DNA of 6,091 nucleotides, taken from Methylococcaceae bacterium. Lineage in GTDB: Bacteria > Pseudomonadota > Gammaproteobacteria > Methylococcales > Methylomonadaceae. The notes beneath the pieces are model-generated. The model did no database searches. It saw only the letters and a list, made by a program, of their open reading frames with translations, and was not told the origin of the DNA. The position numbers and the translations under genes were made by a program. This document shows, piece by piece, positions 1 through 5,912 of the stretch (position 1 is the stretch's first letter; each line of letters begins with the position of its first letter). The stretch lies in the NCBI GenBank assembly GCA_003542275.1, contig DPKY01000160.1:1-6091 (forward strand). Direction: 5' to 3'.

Positions 1-1097
1 GACACCGACAAGGTACCGTCTGCATTTTTTGCTGAGGCAGGCAAATCAATCGCATCACCGGTCAATTTATTCATCATGTCGGCGTATACATTTTGACTGG
101 CGGCGTTGATATTGGTTTTTGCCGCTTCCGCTAATTGATTAGCGGTAATCATCAATGAACTCGCTTGCGCCGTATCCGTCGTCCCACGCGCTTGAATCAC
201 CGCATCGGTTGCTGATACACTCAACGCTGTTGATTGATTGGCTGCATCACCTGCTGCTACCGTATCCGTAAATGCTTGAGAAACTAATGTTTTTGCTTTA
301 TTTGCCACCGTTGCCAGTTGCGTTACCCCAGAAGACAGCGCGATAGCCGCCGCCGCTTTGGCATTCGCTGCTGAAGCGGATTTCGCCAACGCCATATCGG
401 TTGGTGATTCCGCTGCTTTTTTCGCGGCAACGATAGCGGCATTCGCCAATTTCGCTGCTTCGGCAGCGGCTCTCAAATCGGCGTTTGACGCTGCTTCATT
501 GGCGTTTGCTGCAATCGTTGCAGCAAGCGTTGAATCAATGGCTTGACTGGCGGGACTGAGGGTTGTCTTTGTCACTGGTGCTAATAATTGCCCCATATTA
601 GACACTGCAACTGAAATACGGCTATTGGTATCTGTCGTTGCACCCACTTGAATATTGAGACCGCCCGCTAAATCACCATTTAAGATTTTTTTACCGTTAA
701 ATTCACTGTTTTGTATCACACGCAACAATTCATCGTTGAGCGCTTTAAATTCGGTGTCCATTTTTGCACGGTCTGACGCTGACACGCTCGCATTACTAGA
801 AGATTGAACGGCTAAGTCACGCATACGCTGTAGCGTATCTGTCAATGAACCAAGCGCTCCTTCTGCGGTTTGTGTAAGAGAAATACCATCGTTTGCATTT
901 CTCACCGCAACCGTCATGCCGCGCACTTGCGAGGTCATTCTATCGGCAATCGCAAGACCTGCCGCGTCATCTTTTGCGTTGTTGACGCGCACGCCCGACG
1001 ACAAACGTGTCATCGCTGTAGAAAGTGCCTGTGATGAACCGTTTAAGTTACGTTGACCGTTAATCGAACCCAAGTTAGTATTGATGATAAGAGCCAT
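1..1097 (-). CDS. fliC: Flagellin, N-terminal 365 residues (3' end outside window)
   Basis: Structural subunit of the flagellar filament, exported by the flagellar type III apparatus. Reading the minus strand from the ATG at 1097 gives an uninterrupted frame to the window edge. It starts MALIINTNLGSINGQRNL and continues with the hallmark flagellin D0/D1 signatures: LSSGVRVNNAKDDAAGLAIA at residues 32-51, the NANDGISLTQTAEGAL segment at 67-82, and QRMRDLAVQS at 90-99, which corresponds to the TLR5-recognition segment of enterobacterial flagellins. EFNGKKILNG follows, then the start of the variable region. From about residue 186 the sequence becomes very alanine-rich (34 Ala in about 80 residues), unlike the beta-rich D2/D3 domains of many flagellins. 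A good ribosome site, TGGAGG at 1110-1105, fixes the start. The C-terminal D1/D0 domains are not in the window, so an intact gene cannot be confirmed. Confidence 0.95.
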   Translation of the reverse strand, partial: MALIINTNLGSINGQRNLNGSSQALSTAMTRLSSGVRVNNAKDDAAGLAIADRMTSQVRGMTVAVRNANDGISLTQTAEGALGSLTDTLQRMRDLAVQSSSNASVSASDRAKMDTEFKALNDELLRVIQNSEFNGKKILNGDLAGGLNIQVGATTDTNSRISVAVSNMGQLLAPVTKTTLSPASQAIDSTLAATIAANANEAASNADLRAAAEAAKLANAAIVAAKKAAESPTDMALAKSASAANAKAAAAIALSSGVTQLATVANKAKTLVSQAFTDTVAAGDAANQSTALSVSATDAVIQARGTTDTAQASSLMITANQLAEAAKTNINAASQNVYADMMNKLTGDAIDLPASAKNADGTLSV

Positions 1098-1252
1098 GTT
1101 ACTACCTCCAAAAAGGATAAAAATAAAAATAGATTTTTTAAGTTAAAGTCATTCTTCACGCCGTGTAACGATGTTGTGGATTTTTTGATTCTTCATTGCT
1201 TTATCCAAATAAATCACACGCTAAAAAGTGCGCCATAACATCCGTTGCTAAA

Positions 1253-1279
1253 CATAAAGCACAATAAAGGCCAACTTTA
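1253..1279 (-). promoter_or_regulatory. Candidate sigma-28 (FliA) promoter for flagellin
   Basis: On the minus strand TAAAGTTG (1279-1272) is followed after 11 bases by GCTTTATG (1260-1253). The first box matches the sigma-28 -35 consensus TAAAGTTT at seven of eight positions and the 11-base spacer is right. The second box shares only its leading GC with the consensus GCCGATAA. It would give a 5' leader of roughly 150 bases. Flagellin genes are normally transcribed by sigma-28, which is the main reason to propose it. Confidence 0.35.
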
Positions 1280-1336
1280 AAAAATACTGTAATAACAAAT
1301 AGATATACAAAATAAAATGAAAAAATAGCCAATAAT

Positions 1337-1368
1337 TTGACTTTTTATTTTCTTTACATTCCATAAAA
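1337..1368 (+). promoter_or_regulatory. Possible sigma-70 promoter for the ATP-grasp operon
   Basis: TTGACT at 1337-1342 is a good -35 match (five of six to TTGACA). A CATAAA -10-like hexamer lies about 19-20 bases downstream, near 1362-1368. The spacing is long and the -10 weak. A start here would leave almost no leader before the GTG at 1383, so the assignment is tentative. Confidence 0.25.
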
Positions 1369-1382
1369 AACGGTTTTTTAAT

Positions 1383-2288
1383 GTGACAACATTTCATCAA
1401 CACAAGCGAAACATTCTTATTTTTGAATATGTCACGGGCGGGAGATTTGCCCTTGAAACACTGCCCGCCAGCCTAGCGGCAGAGGGACAAATGATGGTGG
1501 AGGCATTACTTTCAAATTTTGCGGCGTTACCAGACGTAAACGCGTGGGTAATGCCTAGACAGGATACGCGCCCGCTGGACGCACATTTTAAAGCGCAAAT
1601 TCAACACGCTGACGCTGTTTGGGTCATTGCGCCAGAGTTTGATGGAATTTTGGAGACATTTTGTCGTTATGTTGAAGCGTCAGGCAAAAAATTACTCACC
1701 TCCCCTTCGTCTGCGGTGAGCGTGACGGCAAACAAATTGATGACCTTTGAGCAACTGTGCCGTGCTCACATTCAAACGGTTCCAACAGCTCTCTTTGACG
1801 AAAACCATGACTATGACACAACGCAAGCGTGGATTATCAAGCCCATTGATGGCGCGGGCGCAGAAAATACATTTTTATTAACGTCGATAAACGATTGGCA
1901 ACAACGCCCTCAACTCAATAAGGCATTTATTATTCAACCTTATATCGAGGGTGAAAAAATCAGTTTATCGTGTCTCTTTCATGAGGGGAGCGCTGAGTTA
2001 CTTTGCGTGAATTTACAGTTATTTGAACAAAAAGAAACGTGTTTTGCACTGCAGACCATTCGCGTCAACGACCGCCCCGACCACACGGGCGATTATCAGC
2101 GCCTTGCCTCACAAATTGCTTGTGCATTTCCGGATTTATGGGGCTATGTGGGTATTGATTTGATTCAAACACCTACCACCTGTTTTGTGCTTGAAATCAA
2201 TCCGCGTCTCACCACTTCTTTTACCCAAATTGAGACGCAGTTAGGTATCAATGTGGCGAGCAAAGTGATGGCATTGTGGTATGATTAA
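1383..2288 (+). CDS. ATP-grasp ligase, MfnD/Orf5-like (putative C1-carrier biosynthesis)
   Basis: A 301-residue cytoplasmic protein of the ATP-grasp superfamily, which joins a carboxylate to an amine through an acyl-phosphate using ATP. The N-terminus carries NILIFEYVTGGRF (residues 10-22), a glycine-rich pre-ATP-grasp motif. The ATP-binding lysine lies in WIIKPIDGAGAENT (150-163). The C-terminal metal-binding segment is GYVGIDLIQ (254-262) followed by VLEINPRLTTSF (269-280), with Asp259, Glu271 and Asn273 as likely Mg ligands. The pattern recalls the tyramine-glutamate ligase MfnD of methanogens and the ATP-grasp protein found with tetrahydromethanopterin/methylofuran genes in methylotrophs. 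This is family resemblance from memory, and no C1 gene is in the window to support it. The start is a GTG, because the ATG two bases upstream reads directly into TGA; no clear Shine-Dalgarno precedes it. A small membrane protein gene follows after 33 bases and is probably cotranscribed. Confidence 0.82.
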   Translation: MTTFHQHKRNILIFEYVTGGRFALETLPASLAAEGQMMVEALLSNFAALPDVNAWVMPRQDTRPLDAHFKAQIQHADAVWVIAPEFDGILETFCRYVEASGKKLLTSPSSAVSVTANKLMTFEQLCRAHIQTVPTALFDENHDYDTTQAWIIKPIDGAGAENTFLLTSINDWQQRPQLNKAFIIQPYIEGEKISLSCLFHEGSAELLCVNLQLFEQKETCFALQTIRVNDRPDHTGDYQRLASQIACAFPDLWGYVGIDLIQTPTTCFVLEINPRLTTSFTQIETQLGINVASKVMALWYD

Positions 2289-2321
2289 CGCGTTGATTTT
2301 TTAGCGTTAGAGGAGTTCATC

Positions 2322-2552
2322 ATGACACAGCCCCCCCCATCATTAAATGAGAAAATAGCGGATATTTTGGCGCAAGAAGACGCTATCGCCCAGCGTCAGA
2401 GTTGGAAAGGACGCTTAAAACACATTTGGCAAGCAGAAAACCGCCTAGACGCTTTAAAAACTGAAATACTGACCAATTTGAGCAAAAAAGCGCTGTTTAC
2501 CCTGTTTTTAATTATGGCGTTTGTCTTCGCGCTGACACTCTCGGTTTTGTAA
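2322..2552 (+). CDS. Small C-tail-anchored membrane protein, function unknown
   Basis: A 76-residue protein I do not recognise. It has a hydrophilic, charged, probably helical N-terminal part (residues 8-56, ending in Lys55-Lys56) followed by one hydrophobic segment, 57-76, running to the last residue. That predicts a tail-anchored inner-membrane protein with its N-terminus in the cytoplasm. AGGAG at 2311-2315, six bases before the ATG, is a strong ribosome site and supports it as a real gene. It lies 33 bases after the ATP-grasp gene and likely shares its transcript. Codons 4-6 (three prolines) are encoded by a run of eight C residues, a potential slippage site. Its stop codon is only 17 bases from the stop of the convergent regulator gene. 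Confidence 0.75.
   Translation: MTQPPPSLNEKIADILAQEDAIAQRQSWKGRLKHIWQAENRLDALKTEILTNLSKKALFTLFLIMAFVFALTLSVL
2331..2338 (+). repeat. C8 homopolymer in the 5' end of the small membrane protein gene
   Basis: Eight consecutive C residues start at codon 4 of the 76-residue ORF. Tracts of this kind near a start codon can mediate slipped-strand phase variation. The tract is short by that standard, and the frame is open in this copy. Confidence 0.6.
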
Positions 2553-2569
2553 ACTTAATCTTTGCGCGT

Positions 2570-3124
2570 TTACACAGTATGCTCTTGGCACAATTTTTCA
2601 CTGTCGCTTTGGCTCAGTGACTGATGCGTCAAGCCGCAGGTGAAACCTGAATCTGTTGTGGTAAAATATTTGCACGTTTTGCACAAACCAAAGGTTTTTG
2701 ATTGATTGGCTTTTTGTAGCGCAAGCAACGCCTGGAGAAAAGTGTCTTCATGGCTTAACACATCGGTTTTATTGAGAATATCGCTCGCTTGCGCAAACAA
2801 ATTAGTCGCGCGAATATTTTGCAAAATCACTTCACCTTTGGGTCGCAAAAATAAATGCACAATACGCTTATCTTGCGTATCGATTTGTTTGCCAATGAGG
2901 TCTTTTCGATTGAGCAAAAGCAGTGTCTGCGATACCGTACCGCGCGTCATCCCCAAATAACTGGCTAATGCTGCGGGCGTGTCGCTGAAGCGATTGCAGC
3001 GTGAAATATAGTCTAACATTTGAAAATGTACCGGTTGCAAACCAAATTCTGTACACTTTTTGCGCTCCTCAGAGCGAATCAACGCCACCATGCGTTCAAC
3101 AGAAGCATATACATCAGTAGCCAT
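2570..3124 (-). CDS. MarR-family transcriptional regulator with C-terminal cysteine cluster
   Basis: A 184-residue winged-helix regulator of the MarR type, normally a dimeric DNA-binding protein responding to ligands or redox signals. The helix-turn-helix lies around residues 50-77, with TPAALASYLGMTRGTVSQTL leading into the recognition helix. The wing follows at 80-97 with the typical D-x-x-D-K-R arrangement (DTQDKR, 82-87). Beyond the usual MarR domain is a C-terminal module with Cys148-x2-Cys151, Cys163, Cys179 and His182, spaced like a zinc or iron-sulfur site. Similar tails occur in a subgroup of proteobacterial MarR proteins as I recall. The ATG at 3124 is chosen. An in-frame TTG at 3142 would add six residues, and neither has a well-spaced Shine-Dalgarno. 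The gene is convergent with the small membrane protein gene and lies upstream of, but transcribed away from, the cytochrome operon. Its target is unknown; control of the neighbouring nir-like genes is possible but unsupported. Confidence 0.88.
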   Translation of the reverse strand: MATDVYASVERMVALIRSEERKKCTEFGLQPVHFQMLDYISRCNRFSDTPAALASYLGMTRGTVSQTLLLLNRKDLIGKQIDTQDKRIVHLFLRPKGEVILQNIRATNLFAQASDILNKTDVLSHEDTFLQALLALQKANQSKTFGLCKTCKYFTTTDSGFTCGLTHQSLSQSDSEKLCQEHTV

Positions 3125-3192
3125 AATTATATGTTTTTTCAATACCTATGAAATGAATAAGAATAGGCGTAAAAGGGTAGCACAAAAATGCC

Positions 3193-3267
3193 GCTAACGG
3201 GCAAAACAAGTACAAGAATTTTGTTTTATTTCACATTCTTGTACTTGCCTGCCATCTAACCGTTAGC
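3193..3267 (-). terminator. Nested inverted repeats, probable terminator of the six-Cys protein operon
   Basis: A perfect 13-bp inverted repeat (CAAGTACAAGAAT, 3207-3219, with its complement at 3235-3247) encloses a 15-base loop. It is flanked by a second perfect 8-bp pair, GCTAACGG (3193-3200) and CCGTTAGC (3260-3267). Read on the minus strand, the inner hairpin lies just after the stop codon of the six-cysteine protein gene (3263-3265) and is followed by TTTT, consistent with a weak intrinsic terminator. It also lies in the upstream region of the MarR gene, so an operator role is an alternative. Confidence 0.55.
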
Positions 3268-3622
3268 TTTGACCAGGTAACATTCCCACCGAACCCGGCT
3301 TGATACGTTTGCACGTTACCGTCACGTCCTGCAAATGACATTGTTTCTTATCGCCCACCTCTCCTTTGCAGTCTGTGCAAATCAATTTGCCGTTATCTTT
3401 TACTTGCTCAACGTGCCAACCATAGCCCTGTTTTTGACAAAATATTTTGCTGTATTTATCCACGGTGTAGGGCTTTTGCGCGTGCTCTTTTGCGACGTTC
3501 TCTGCAAGGCACAGCGACGGCAGTGTATTAGCCATTAAGTCACGGTACACATACTCGGTAGCATTCGCCACATTTGACGTTAACAAGAGCGCCAACATCC
3601 AACTGATTTTTGATAATTTCAT
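3263..3622 (-). CDS. Secreted six-cysteine protein, function unknown
   Basis: A 119-residue protein with a clear Sec signal peptide: Lys2/Lys5, hydrophobic core at 8-15, and predicted cleavage after Ala-Asn-Ala (residue 21). The mature part of about 98 residues is hydrophilic and contains six cysteines (38, 62, 82, 85, 95, 104), including a C-x2-C pair at 82-85. This suggests a periplasmic protein held by disulfides or a metal. There is no CXXCH, so it is not a c-type cytochrome. A strong ribosome site (GAGGAGGG) overlaps the stop codon of the upstream 58-residue gene, so the two are very likely an operon. I do not recognise the family. It is divergent from the cytochrome cd1-type operon, but no functional link can be shown. 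Confidence 0.75.
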   Translation of the reverse strand: MKLSKISWMLALLLTSNVANATEYVYRDLMANTLPSLCLAENVAKEHAQKPYTVDKYSKIFCQKQGYGWHVEQVKDNGKLICTDCKGEVGDKKQCHLQDVTVTCKRIKPGSVGMLPGQS

Positions 3623-3632
3623 TTTGCCCTCC

Positions 3633-3809
3633 TCAATTTAACACACGGATATTCATTAAGGCCGCTTCTTCTTCAAGCTGCTGTTTAATGGGTTCAAACT
3701 TATCGCTCTCGCTTTTTTTCACAATCGCAATCGTTGTCAACAACCCTAAGACAAGCGCACCGATATAAAGCCAAAAACGATCATTTTTTTGTATTTCTTC
3801 TTGTGTCAT
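3633..3809 (-). CDS. Small single-pass membrane protein (58 residues)
   Basis: The minus-strand frame from the ATG at 3809 to TGA at 3635-3633 encodes 58 residues starting MTQEEIQKNDRFWLYIGALV. One hydrophobic segment (about 12-30) is followed by Lys31-Lys32 and a charged, probably helical, tail with Gln-Gln-Leu-Glu-Glu-Glu. GAGG lies nine bases before the ATG. The next gene starts 10 bases after its stop, and that gene's ribosome site overlaps this stop codon, which supports translation and cotranscription. The overlapping ATG five bases upstream is in another frame. No family is recognised. The topology is most simply N-in/C-out or the reverse with a soluble tail; the following lysines favour a cytoplasmic C-terminal tail. 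Confidence 0.7.
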   Translation of the reverse strand: MTQEEIQKNDRFWLYIGALVLGLLTTIAIVKKSESDKFEPIKQQLEEEAALMNIRVLN

Positions 3810-3894
3810 CGCTCATTACCTCGTTATTATTTTTATCGTTATATTTTGCTCAACAATAATAGATAGATTGTCACCTCAATTTGCCTTATCATGG

Positions 3895-3958
3895 CGATTC
3901 GATACTATTTAATTCCTTTTGAATTGTCAATTAAAATATCGATTCGCTATGATTTAAC
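3895..3958 (+). repeat. 19-bp imperfect direct repeats upstream of the cd1-type operon
   Basis: CGATTCGATACTATTTAAT at 3895-3913 recurs as CGATTCGCTATGATTTAAC at 3940-3958, identical at 15 of 19 positions and 45 bp apart (about four helical turns). The spacing places both copies on the same face of the DNA. The downstream copy is centred near -43 relative to the start predicted from the -10 element at 3980, the position of a class II activator site. Confidence 0.5.
3918..3936. promoter_or_regulatory. 19-bp palindrome between the direct repeats, candidate operator
   Basis: TTTGAATTGTCAATTAAAA is symmetric about its central T: AATTG/CAATT arms, one mismatch, then TTT/AAA. It sits in the divergent region between the leftward membrane/six-Cys operon and the rightward cytochrome operon. 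It is not a proper FNR/DNR box, since the TTGA and TCAA halves are four rather than six bases apart. The regulator is unknown. Confidence 0.35.
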
Positions 3959-3979
3959 CGCGACAACTCAAAAACACGT

Positions 3980-3985
3980 TATACT
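3980..3985 (+). promoter_or_regulatory. Candidate -10 element of the cytochrome operon
   Basis: TATACT matches the sigma-70 -10 consensus at five of six positions and would start transcription near 3992, leaving a leader of about 36 bases with a GAGG ribosome site at 4015-4018. No -35 hexamer is visible 16-18 bases upstream, which suggests dependence on an activator. Confidence 0.4.
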
Positions 3986-4028
3986 AATAACTAATAACTT
4001 TATTCCGTTTACCCGAGGCCATTGAATC

Positions 4029-5591
4029 ATGAAAAGAGCAACAAAAATTTTGTCCACGGCAATTTTGACCGTTTTATCCCTAAGCGCCCAGGCAAGTGAT
4101 GACGCGGCGCACCTCCATCAACTCTATCAAGAAAACTGCGCCAGTTGCCATGGCGCAGACCACGGTGGCTATCTTGCTCCAGCACTCAACGCGGACACGC
4201 TCAAAGGACGCAGTCCAACCGCACTGCGTAGCCTTATCATGACAGGCAGTTTTGATACCTTGATGCCGCCGTTTTACGGAAAACTCTCCGATGACGACAT
4301 TCGTGGACTGGTCAAGCATCTGCAATCCACACCAAAGCAACCCAATCCCGCGTGGACGATGGAGGACATGAAAAAATCCATGCAAGTCTACGTTCAAGAC
4401 GAAAGCACACTGCCAAGCAAGCCTACCTATGACATTGACAGCATGGACAATATCATCGGCGTTGCCGCGCGAGGAAAATATGGTCGTGGCGCGGGCTCAA
4501 AGGCCGTCTTTATCAACAGTTCAACGCATAAAGAAATTGGCGAAGTGCCAACTGGCACCGCAGCGCACATTATTGAATTCAATCCCGCAAACCCACGCTG
4601 GGCGTATGTGAAAACTGACACGGCGGAAATTTTCAAAATTGATTTATATTCCATGAAAGCCGTTCGCAGTATTAAAACGGGCATGAACGGCCCAGGTATT
4701 GGCGTATCACGCGATGGAAAATACATTATGGCGGGCTCATTTGTGCCGCATAATGCCGTGATTTTAAATGCCGATACCCTAGAACCACTCAAAACCTTTG
4801 AACTCGAAGGCGTTGATCCTGATGGCAAAATGGTGTCTTCTGATTCGGGCATGATTATTGGTACGCCTTTTGCCGACGTGTTTGCGATTGCGCTGGAAAA
4901 TGCGGGACAAGTGTGGGTGGTGGATTTAAAAGACGGTTTTCCTGTCACGAAAATTACCGATGTGGGCCGTCATTTACATGACGCATTTTTAACGCATGGC
5001 GGGCAAAAATTGATGATTGCCTCTTATGATGACAGCATCGTCACCGCTATTGACCTCAAAGAACGCAAAATTATTAAAAAGCTACCTGCTGGCTGCGTGC
5101 CCCATGTTGGCGGCGGTTCAGCCGTGAAAGTAGATGGGCGTACACTGGGCTTTGGTACTAACTTTGGCGACTGTGACAAAACCGTCGTGAGCGTTTGGGA
5201 TTTGGACAAAATGGAATTGGTCAAACAAGTGCCTGTTTCTGGTGGTACAGAATCGCCTGCCGCGCACGCTAATGCCCCCTACGTTGCCGTTGATATCATC
5301 TCAAAAGATAAACGCGCAAGAACCATTCAGCTCATCGATAAAAAATCCCTTGAAGTCGCCAAAACACTCGACGTAGGCGGACACGCGTATTTCCCTGAAT
5401 ACAGCGCCGATGGTAAATTCTTGTATGTAAGTGCTGGCTACAATGGTGATGAAGTAGCGGTATATAATTCAAGCACTTTTGAAAAAGTGGCATCGATTGG
5501 CATGGAAAGCCCGGCCGGTATTTTTTCACGCGGGCGCGTAAAATACATGACACGTGGCCTTTCACCTGATGAAATGAAAGGAGCAAAATAA
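4029..5591 (+). CDS. Haem c/haem d1 fusion cytochrome, NirS/NirN family (putative nitrite reductase)
   Basis: A 520-residue periplasmic protein with a Sec signal peptide (cleavage after about Ala22). It has a cytochrome c domain with the haem site CASCH at 37-41 and probable axial Met79 in LMPP, then an eight-bladed cytochrome d1 propeller from about residue 135. His180 (AAHIIEF) aligns with the proximal d1-haem ligand, His182 of Pseudomonas aeruginosa NirS. His359 (VPHVGGG) aligns with the distal His369. At the place of the second distal histidine (His327) this protein has Pro280-Phe281, by eye. NirS reduces nitrite to NO; the paralogue NirN oxidises dihydro-haem d1 in cofactor maturation. 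The first position in an operon with two cytochromes including a NirC-like one favours a nirS-like role, whereas the missing histidine is more NirN-like. Cys356 and Cys382 could form a disulfide. GAGG lies 10 bases before the ATG. Family confidence is high, subtype is unresolved. Confidence 0.88.
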   Translation: MKRATKILSTAILTVLSLSAQASDDAAHLHQLYQENCASCHGADHGGYLAPALNADTLKGRSPTALRSLIMTGSFDTLMPPFYGKLSDDDIRGLVKHLQSTPKQPNPAWTMEDMKKSMQVYVQDESTLPSKPTYDIDSMDNIIGVAARGKYGRGAGSKAVFINSSTHKEIGEVPTGTAAHIIEFNPANPRWAYVKTDTAEIFKIDLYSMKAVRSIKTGMNGPGIGVSRDGKYIMAGSFVPHNAVILNADTLEPLKTFELEGVDPDGKMVSSDSGMIIGTPFADVFAIALENAGQVWVVDLKDGFPVTKITDVGRHLHDAFLTHGGQKLMIASYDDSIVTAIDLKERKIIKKLPAGCVPHVGGGSAVKVDGRTLGFGTNFGDCDKTVVSVWDLDKMELVKQVPVSGGTESPAAHANAPYVAVDIISKDKRARTIQLIDKKSLEVAKTLDVGGHAYFPEYSADGKFLYVSAGYNGDEVAVYNSSTFEKVASIGMESPAGIFSRGRVKYMTRGLSPDEMKGAK

Positions 5592-5902
5592 TGAAACGGC
5601 TCGTTTTATTCCTCGCGGCTTTTTTACTGTCAGAAAGTAGCTATGCGGCCAATTTATTTGCTGGACAAGCCAAAGTAGAAGCCGTCTGCTCACAATGCCA
5701 TGGACTTAAAAAATCCTCTGCTGATGCGCCTTTTCCACGCTTGTTTGAGCGTGATTTCGCCTATCTGCAAATGGCCTTGCAACAATATCGTGACAAAACA
5801 CGCAAATCTGACATCATGAATGCGGTGGCGGGTTTACTTAGCGACGAGGACATTGACAATATCGCGGCGTATTATGACAACATTCACCCTGCATCTAAAT
5901 GA
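5591..5902 (+). CDS. Small class I c-type cytochrome, possible electron donor to the cd1-type protein
   Basis: A 103-residue precursor with a Sec signal peptide (cleavage after Ser-Tyr-Ala, residue 19) and one haem site, CSQCH, at 33-37. The following APFPRLFERD segment, an aromatic-rich helix (YLQMALQQYRDKTRKS, 58-73), Met76 as likely axial ligand and the closing LSDEDIDNIAAYY helix (83-95) are typical of cytochrome c4/c553-like monohaem proteins. It would carry electrons in the periplasm. The start codon shares one base with the stop of the preceding gene (TAATG), and AAAGGAG at 5577-5583 gives a strong ribosome site, so translation is probably coupled. Its place between the cd1-type gene and a nirC-like gene corresponds to that of nirM (cytochrome c551) in Pseudomonas, but sequence alone does not make it NirM. 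Confidence 0.88.
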   Translation: MKRLVLFLAAFLLSESSYAANLFAGQAKVEAVCSQCHGLKKSSADAPFPRLFERDFAYLQMALQQYRDKTRKSDIMNAVAGLLSDEDIDNIAAYYDNIHPASK

Positions 5903-5912
5903 GGTATCTAAA

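Larger units (their letters stand above)
1098..1382. other. AT-rich divergent intergenic region
   Basis: This 285-base gap separates the start of flagellin (leftward) from the start of the ATP-grasp gene (rightward). Besides the flagellin ribosome site (1105-1110), the sigma-28-like element, and a possible promoter near 1337, I see no gene or RNA structure. Short frames here lack ribosome sites and recognisable protein character. The stretch 1280-1380 is strongly AT-rich. Confidence 0.6.

Noticed and set aside
358..546. Plus-strand Ala/Phe-rich open frame of 62 codons
   Set aside because: It lies antisense to the alanine-rich part of flagellin, and its composition is a complement artefact of Ala codons; no ribosome site.
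1053..1238. Plus-strand frame of 61 codons across the flagellin start
   Set aside because: It overlaps the flagellin 5' end and leader on the other strand, has no ribosome site and no recognisable features.
2549..2573. GTAAAC/GTTTAC inverted repeat spanning both convergent stop codons as a bidirectional terminator
   Set aside because: A 6-bp AT-rich stem with a 13-base loop and no U-tract on either side is too weak to call.
3145..3167. CCTAT/ATAGG inverted repeat before the MarR gene as an autoregulatory operator
   Set aside because: Arms of five bases with a 13-base spacer are easily found by chance in AT-rich DNA; nothing else supports it.
3919..3930. TTGA-N4-TCAA resembling an FNR/DNR box upstream of the cd1-type gene
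   Set aside because: FNR/DNR sites need six bases between TTGA and TCAA; with four the half-sites are wrongly phased. It is kept only as part of a generic palindrome.
4427..4948. Minus-strand frame of 173 codons inside the cd1-type gene
   Set aside because: The plus-strand frame has a convincing family match and motifs throughout; the antisense frame has none and is a shadow.
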